DNA of 64,000 nucleotides from positions 372,001 through 436,000 of the forward strand of contig DASXOB010000022.1 of the NCBI GenBank assembly GCA_036494545.1, read 5' to 3'. A program made the translations under genes and the position numbers. Under the pieces are notes generated by a model, which saw nothing but the letters and a program-made list of their open reading frames with translations, did no database searches and was not told the origin of the DNA. Positions 60,331-64,000 of the stretch are shown here, piece after piece. Origin of the DNA: JAICXG01 sp036494545 (GTDB lineage: Bacteria; Verrucomicrobiota; Verrucomicrobiia; Chthoniobacterales; UBA10450). Each line of letters starts with the position of its first letter. The first letter of the stretch is position 1.

Positions 60331-60711
60331 ATGGAAACTTCATCGCCACCACTGCCTGCCAGCGCCTTAGCTGCTCCGAATGTGCGCACCTGGACCGCTC
60401 TTTGCCACGCCAGCGCCCTCCTCGGCGTCTTCCTGCACTTCCCCGGCCACCTCATCCCGCCGCTCATCATATGGTTGGCGAAACGCGACCAATCCCCTGA
60501 GATCGACGCCCACGGCAAGGAAGCGGTCAACTTCCAGCTCTCGATGCTGCTCTACAACCTGATTGCGGTGGTTTTCTGCGTGATCCTGATCGGCTTCGCC
60601 TTTCTCATCATTCTTTGGATCTTGAACGCAATCTTCGCCATCATCGCCGCCATCCAGGCGAGCGACGGGAAATTTTACCGCTATCCGATGACGATCCGGT
60701 TCATTCAGTAA
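60331..60711 (+). CDS. DUF4870-type small membrane protein
   Basis: A 126-residue protein with three or four hydrophobic stretches: LCHASALLGVFLHFPGHLIP, then LIIWLAKRD, LSMLLYNLIAVVFCVILIGF, and LIILWILNAIFAIIAAIQA. The KRDQSPEIDAHGKEAVNFQL segment and C-terminal YRYPMTIRFIQ match DUF4870/Tic20-like membrane proteins, whose function is not established. It stands alone after aspS. The 114-base gap before it shows no obvious promoter. Confidence 0.8.
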   Translation: METSSPPLPASALAAPNVRTWTALCHASALLGVFLHFPGHLIPPLIIWLAKRDQSPEIDAHGKEAVNFQLSMLLYNLIAVVFCVILIGFAFLIILWILNAIFAIIAAIQASDGKFYRYPMTIRFIQ

Positions 60712-60723
60712 CGCGCTCTGGAT

Positions 60724-61032
60724 TCATTTCGTCTCCCGGCCAAGCAGATGCTTGCGAAGAAGTTCCTGAAAGACTTCGTAAACCGCACCGCGTCGTTCCG
60801 CGAAAATACAACGAATGGTTCGCCGTTTTCCAGAAAGTTCGTAGACAAAGATGATCCGATAAGCCCCGACTCGCAGGCGATGATATTGCTTCAGCGGACC
60901 TTCCAGTGCACGAATGTCGCCGCGCTCGCGAGCGAGTCCCCGCAAAGCCGCGCGCAAGACACGCCGCGGTTCGGGCGCTCGTCGCCTAACGAATGCGATC
61001 ACCTGCTGGGAAAGCTCAACCTTTATCTCCAT
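60724..61032 (-). CDS. RelE/ParE-superfamily toxin
   Basis: A 102-residue toxin of the RelE/ParE superfamily, likely an mRNA interferase or gyrase inhibitor. It has a helical N-terminus (VELSQQVIAFVRRRAPEPRR) and a compact beta-sheet end (GPLKQYHRLRVGAYRIIFVY, then RTIRCIFAERRGAVYEVF) with the Arg/Tyr residues typical of the fold. It overlaps the antitoxin gene by 17 bases, and the antitoxin is upstream, the usual order. An uptake-like word (60985-60992) encodes Val-Arg-Arg within it. Confidence 0.85.
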   Translation of the reverse strand: MEIKVELSQQVIAFVRRRAPEPRRVLRAALRGLARERGDIRALEGPLKQYHRLRVGAYRIIFVYELSGKRRTIRCIFAERRGAVYEVFQELLRKHLLGRETK

Positions 61033-61273
61033 CGAGCACGGAGAGCGCTTGAAACTTTGTTTTGCCTTCTTCGTACTGGCGCAGCGCCTTCATCACCGAA
61101 GAATTCGCCATTACCTCCAGCGTCTCGACGATGGCGTCCATCTGCTCCTGCGAGATCAGGTAGGCGACCGTTTGCTCGTGCCGCGTGATCGCGATTGATC
61201 CTGCCTCAGCGACCTGTTTAATCAGCCGCGGCAAATTCGTCTGCGCCTGTGTCACAGAATAGGTAGAATCCAT
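61016..61273 (-). CDS. Phd/YefM-type antitoxin
   Basis: An 85-residue antitoxin starting MDSTYSVTQAQTNLPRLIKQ, the Phd/YefM DNA-binding fold, with a C-terminal toxin-neutralising tail (MKALRQYEEGKTKFQAL). A 10-bp inverted repeat flanks its start codon (61260-61269 and 61278-61287), very likely its own operator. It overlaps the RelE/ParE-type toxin. Confidence 0.88.
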   Translation of the reverse strand: MDSTYSVTQAQTNLPRLIKQVAEAGSIAITRHEQTVAYLISQEQMDAIVETLEVMANSSVMKALRQYEEGKTKFQALSVLDGDKG

Positions 61274-61287
61274 CGTAATTCTACCTA
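61260..61287. promoter_or_regulatory. Operator of the Phd/RelE module bracketing the start codon
   Basis: TAGGTAGAAT (61260-61269) and ATTCTACCTA (61278-61287) are exact inverted copies with an 8-base spacer, and the antitoxin start (61271-61273) lies in the spacer. Binding by the antitoxin would block transcription; in mRNA the same arms could pair and hide the start codon. Confidence 0.75.
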
Positions 61288-61306
61288 GTCATTTGCTCGC
61301 GGGTAG

Positions 61307-62899
61307 TCAACTCTCGACCCGCCGACTCGGCCAGCAGATCGCGACGAAAAAGGTGACAATCGTGCCGCAGGCAATCCACCATGGGAATTCCATCATCGGC
61401 AGCCACGACGGAGGAACGTAAAGCTGGCTTCCAAATATCCTCGCGATATCGTTAGGCAAATTGCTGATCAGGGCGACGAAAAGGAAGCCAGCGAGCATGG
61501 CGAGCGGATTGGCCCAATCCGATCCCCGTCGTTTCGTGAACATGCCGCAAAAGAAAACGCCTAACAATGAACCGTAGGTATAGCCAAATATCCCGAGCGC
61601 AATCGGAATAATGCGAACGTGGGGCAAAACGATCACGCAATAAGAGGTCGCTGAGGCAACGAGAATCATGAGGATGGAGAAGACGACCGTCGCCAGGCGA
61701 ACGGCGCGCAAACTGTCTTTCTCAGTTGCCCCGCGATTGATGTAGGGCAGATACCAGTCACGGGTAAAACTGGTGGCGAGGGCGTTCAACGCCGTGCTCA
61801 ACGAACCCATGGTGGTGGCAAAAATTCCGGCAATGAGCAGCCCGCGCAAACCCACCGGCATTTCATACAAAATGTAATGGCAAAAGGTCTCGTTAGGCGT
61901 TTTTGGCAGCGTCGGATCAGGATGCGCCTGATAATAGACCCAGAGGAGCAGACCGATCGTGAGAAAGGTGAAGGCGATCGGTATATCGGCCAGGCCGGAA
62001 AGAATGAGCGAGCGCCGGCTGCGTCGAACATCAGGCGCGGTCAACATGCGTTGCACCATGTCCTGATCGGTGCCGTGGGTGCCCATGGTGATGAAGGTCG
62101 AACCGAAGAGCCCGGCAAAGATGGTGTATTCGACGGCGAACATTCCGACGATTTTCTGCCAGCCGTGTTTTGCCGGATCGAGTCCGGTCGTGATGAAGTC
62201 ATGGAGATGGAATCCGCCCGTTCGCCTGACAATTTCGTCCCATCCGCCCGGGATGGAAAAGAAAAGCAGGCCGACTGCGATCAGCGCGCTTCCAAACATG
62301 ATCGAAGCCTGAATGAAGTCCGTCCAGATGACTGCTTTGATCCCACCTAAGGTCGTGTAGATGGCCGTTAAGACGACGATGGCGATTGTTGAAAGGACGT
62401 AAATCCAGAGGGTTTGCATCGGCCCAGGACGCACGCCTGTGATCATCTCATAGGCGAGGGCAAGCGCGATCGCGCCGACGTAAAGCCGCGCGCCCGAAGC
62501 GAGCAGACGCGTGACCATGAAGACGGCAGAGGCAGCATTCTTTGTCCGCGTGCCAAAGCGTGCCGTGAGGTATTCGTAGATCGAAAAGACTTTGTATTCG
62601 TAGTAGGGTTTGATGAAGATATAGCTGACGAGAATGCGCGCGATGATCGTGCCGAGGGCGAGCTGGAGATAAGTGTAATTGCGAAGGGCAAAACCTTCGC
62701 CTGGTGTGCCAAAGAAAGTGCCGGCACTCGTCTCCGCCGCGATGATTGAAGCGAGCACCGCCCACCATGGAATGCGCCGGCCGCCGAGGGCGAAGTCTTC
62801 GAGATTATCCTCCTTTCGCCCCATGTAGAGGCCGATGAAAATAATCGCGCCGAAATAAAAGAAGAGAACCCCGCAATCGATCAGGAGGCGCACGTTCAC
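61307..62899 (-). CDS. Sodium:solute symporter (SSS family)
   Basis: Membrane transporter of about 530 residues with 13-14 helices. The conserved ALGGRRIPWWAVLASIIAAE segment after TM1 and the STALNALATSFTRDWYL motif with its Na+-site Ser/Thr are typical, as is VLTAIYTTLGGIKAVIWTDF in the middle. The substrate is unknown; sugar, proline, pantothenate or acetate are all possible in this family. An ATG at 62953 would give 17-18 more residues but overlaps the start codon of the divergent glycosylase gene, so the GTG at 62899 (VNVRLLIDCG) is more likely. Two uptake-like words lie inside (61449 and 61890, both Pro-Asn). Confidence 0.88.
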   Translation of the reverse strand: MNVRLLIDCGVLFFYFGAIIFIGLYMGRKEDNLEDFALGGRRIPWWAVLASIIAAETSAGTFFGTPGEGFALRNYTYLQLALGTIIARILVSYIFIKPYYEYKVFSIYEYLTARFGTRTKNAASAVFMVTRLLASGARLYVGAIALALAYEMITGVRPGPMQTLWIYVLSTIAIVVLTAIYTTLGGIKAVIWTDFIQASIMFGSALIAVGLLFFSIPGGWDEIVRRTGGFHLHDFITTGLDPAKHGWQKIVGMFAVEYTIFAGLFGSTFITMGTHGTDQDMVQRMLTAPDVRRSRRSLILSGLADIPIAFTFLTIGLLLWVYYQAHPDPTLPKTPNETFCHYILYEMPVGLRGLLIAGIFATTMGSLSTALNALATSFTRDWYLPYINRGATEKDSLRAVRLATVVFSILMILVASATSYCVIVLPHVRIIPIALGIFGYTYGSLLGVFFCGMFTKRRGSDWANPLAMLAGFLFVALISNLPNDIARIFGSQLYVPPSWLPMMEFPWWIACGTIVTFFVAICWPSRRVES

Positions 62900-62951
62900 C
62901 GCCTGTTTGCTGCCAGAATTCGCCCCCGGCGCAAATGCTATTGTGTGACCC

Positions 62952-63803
62952 ATGCAAATTTCCGCACCCGATTTTGATCTCACCCTGACCCTCGATTCCG
63001 GGCAGACATTTCATTGGGACCCGTCAGGCAACGGCTTTCTCGGAGCGATTGGTGAGAGGGCGGTCTATGTCGAGCAAAGAGGTAAAAAACTTCTCGTTAG
63101 GCCAGATGGAGCGGCGAGGAATTGTGCGCGCTATTTCTCACTCGACCATCCGCTGTCCGCGATTTGCGCATCACTGCCTACCGATCCGGCAATGCAAGCC
63201 GCGGCTCAGTTTTGTCGTGGCCTGCGCATCATGCGGCAGCCGCGCTGGGAATGCCTGGCCACGTTTATCACTTCGTCGATGAAACAGGTGACGCATATCC
63301 GGCAAATCTCGCTCACCTTGCGGCGGCGCTTCGGCAACCGACGCTCGTTAGGCAAGAGTACGGTTTTCACCTATCCCTCCGCGGAACGTATCGCCGGCCT
63401 TACCGAAACCATCTTGCGGAGCTGTGCCCTTGGTTATCGCGCGAAGAACCTTCTCGCTACCGCGCGCCTGATTGCTTCAGGCAAAGTCGGACTCGATGTG
63501 TTTGACCAGCTACCGGACGAAGAATTGCGCGCCCGACTCTGCACTTTGCCTGGAGTCGGCATCAAGGTCGCCAATTGCGTCATGCTTTTTGCCTATGAAC
63601 GGCTGCGCGCGTTCCCGATTGACGTTTGGGTCGAGCGCGTCCTGCGCGAGAAATATTTCCGCGGTCACCACAAACCAACTGCTGCTCAGCTGCGCGAGTT
63701 TGCAGCGCACCATTTCGGAGAGCACGGCGGCTACGCTCAGCAATATCTTTTCCATCACGCGCGCAAGACCACGCCGCGGCGGTTGTCACGCGGGGTGAGG
63801 TGA
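62952..63803 (+). CDS. ogg: OGG1-type 8-oxoguanine DNA glycosylase
   Basis: Bifunctional base-excision repair enzyme of the HhH-GPD class with an OGG N-terminal domain (FDLTLTLDSGQTFHW). The catalytic Lys205 is in LPGVGIKVANC and the Asp224 in FPIDVWVERVL, 19 residues apart as in human OGG1 (Lys249/Asp268). The helix-hairpin-helix segment precedes it. 283 residues, normal for this bacterial type. Its start at 62952 abuts the alternative start of the divergent symporter gene. Two uptake-like words (63094 Leu-Val-Arg-Pro; 63345 Ser-Leu-Gly) occur inside. Confidence 0.88.
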   Translation: MQISAPDFDLTLTLDSGQTFHWDPSGNGFLGAIGERAVYVEQRGKKLLVRPDGAARNCARYFSLDHPLSAICASLPTDPAMQAAAQFCRGLRIMRQPRWECLATFITSSMKQVTHIRQISLTLRRRFGNRRSLGKSTVFTYPSAERIAGLTETILRSCALGYRAKNLLATARLIASGKVGLDVFDQLPDEELRARLCTLPGVGIKVANCVMLFAYERLRAFPIDVWVERVLREKYFRGHHKPTAAQLREFAAHHFGEHGGYAQQYLFHHARKTTPRRLSRGVR

Positions 63804-63889
63804 GATACCTTTGCGCCTGAAAAACTCATCGGCGACCCAACCGACGGTCTGGTTAGGCGGCGCCGTTTTCTCATGGTCGTAGTGCAATA

Positions 63890-64000
63890 ATGCGATCGAA
63901 TCGCGAACAACGAAAAATATGGTGGGCTGTCCTTGCCTCCATCGTGGCCCATCTTCTGGTCGGGTTGTCCCTGGCTGCTTTTGGCGGGAGCCGCACCGAA
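63890..64000 (+). CDS. TonB-like protein, N-terminal part (runs off right edge)
   Basis: An open frame starting at ATG 63890 and continuing past the window end encodes 37 residues: MRSNREQRKIWWAVLASIVA, then HLLVGLSLAAF. A basic N-terminus followed by a single helix containing Ala-His-Leu-Leu is the usual start of TonB-type transducers, where a conserved Ser/Ala-His contacts ExbB/ExbD. No ribosome-binding site is strongly evident. With only 37 residues visible the family is inferred from that pattern; an unrelated anchored protein remains possible. Confidence 0.55.
   Translation, partial: MRSNREQRKIWWAVLASIVAHLLVGLSLAAFGGSRTE

Larger units (their letters stand above)
188..63352. repeat. Dispersed uptake-sequence-like word GCCTAACGA
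   Basis: I counted 63 exact copies of the 8-base core by eye. CCTAACGA on the plus strand starts at 738, 1774, 2910, 4360, 4372, 4865, 7229, 7505, 7733, 8954, 9158, 11437, 11482, 13891, 15086, 16612, 19568, 23333, 24525, 27062, 27368, 28205, 36416, 37594, 45685, 45948, 49993, 50831, 53174, 56556, 58340, 59562, 59679, 59821, 59946, 60985. TCGTTAGG starts at 188, 3863, 5197, 5295, 6127, 7868, 9807, 10891, 13391, 15191, 17163, 22531, 32006, 32423, 38300, 39177, 44891, 46472, 47027, 50576, 51769, 57813, 59153, 61449, 61890, 63094, 63345. Base composition predicts about two. The base before CCTAACGA is nearly always G. One-mismatch variants (CCTAACAA, CCTAACGG, GCTAACGA, TTGTTAGG) recur. Function is not known; a DNA uptake sequence is the leading inference. 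Confidence 0.9.

Noticed and set aside
188..63352. The GCCTAACGA word as transposon ends, CRISPR repeats or a restriction palindrome
   Set aside because: Copies are not paired at fixed distances, are not clustered in arrays, are not palindromic and have no flanking duplications.
188..63352. The word as a Chi- or KOPS-like polar signal
   Set aside because: Copies occur 36:27 on the two strands with alternation over short distances, so no replication-strand bias is seen in this window; a genome-wide test could revive the idea.
1..64000. CRISPR arrays, rRNA genes, insertion sequences, prophage or integrase genes
   Set aside because: I looked for these and saw no regular repeats, rRNA signatures, transposase or integrase motifs in the window.

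Overview
The window is one stretch of a GC-rich (roughly 58-60 % by eye) Gram-negative genome with lipoproteins, RND pumps, an outer-membrane porin and TonB/ExbBD systems. The best lineage clue is at 3637-3650: a perfect 14-bp TGTTC-N4-GAACA palindrome, the published LexA operator of Verrucomicrobia. It lies between lexA and an imuB/dnaE2 mutagenesis cassette. I infer a member of Verrucomicrobiota, perhaps a soil Chthoniobacterales-like organism. The phylum is moderately secure; anything finer is a guess.

Layout. 0-3.6 kb: end of a tRNA-dihydrouridine synthase, a lipoprotein, an A-type Fe-S carrier overlapping an HscB-like protein, and lexA. 3.6-7.9 kb: LexA box, an N-terminally shortened imuB, and dnaE2. 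8-11.5 kb: vapBC, FmdB-like protein, gnd, moaE-pgsA. 11.5-16.4 kb: hypothetical, tRNA-Gly(UCC), DUF4412-maf, DUF2127, M20 amidohydrolase. 16.7-26.4 kb: a minus-strand chain of membrane-fusion protein, RND pump, frameshifted SDR, DAACS symporter and second RND pump. 26.5-32.8 kb: family-B DNA polymerase, alginate-export-type porin, solute-binding-protein relic, sulfotransferase, DUF1223. 32.9-38.3 kb: a decayed DUF1684 copy, an ion transporter, a wrecked N-ATPase operon (beta, epsilon, then an atpQ/atpG deletion fusion), and the intact DUF1684 gene. 38.3-44.3 kb: TreS-maltokinase fusion, secreted TIM-barrel-like protein, lysine 2,3-aminomutase. 44.5-50.4 kb: HtrA protease, phosphodiester glycosidase, FAH hydrolase, exbB-exbD-tonB-exbD. 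50.4-64 kb: rdgB, leuS-mscL, phosphoesterase, 3D-domain lipoprotein, galE, hisS, aspS, DUF4870, a Phd/RelE module, Na+/solute symporter, OGG-type glycosylase, and the start of another TonB-like gene.

The strongest unexplained signal is a dispersed word, GCCTAACGA (reverse complement TCGTTAGGC). I counted 63 exact copies of its 8-base core CCTAACGA/TCGTTAGG on both strands, about one per kb, where about two are expected by chance. Copies sit inside genes in either orientation and in several reading frames, between genes, and across stop codons. Single-base variants are also common. Density, lack of palindromy and use of both orientations match the DNA uptake sequences of Neisseriaceae and Pasteurellaceae. 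To my knowledge no such element is described for Verrucomicrobia, and I see no competence gene in this window.

Other points worth a second look: the N-ATPase deletion scar, the shortened ImuB behind a perfect SOS operator, an in-frame 20-bp inverted repeat within dnaE2, a polymerase with a degenerate exonuclease motif, an HscB-like protein without HPD, and a Phd operator that brackets its own start codon.
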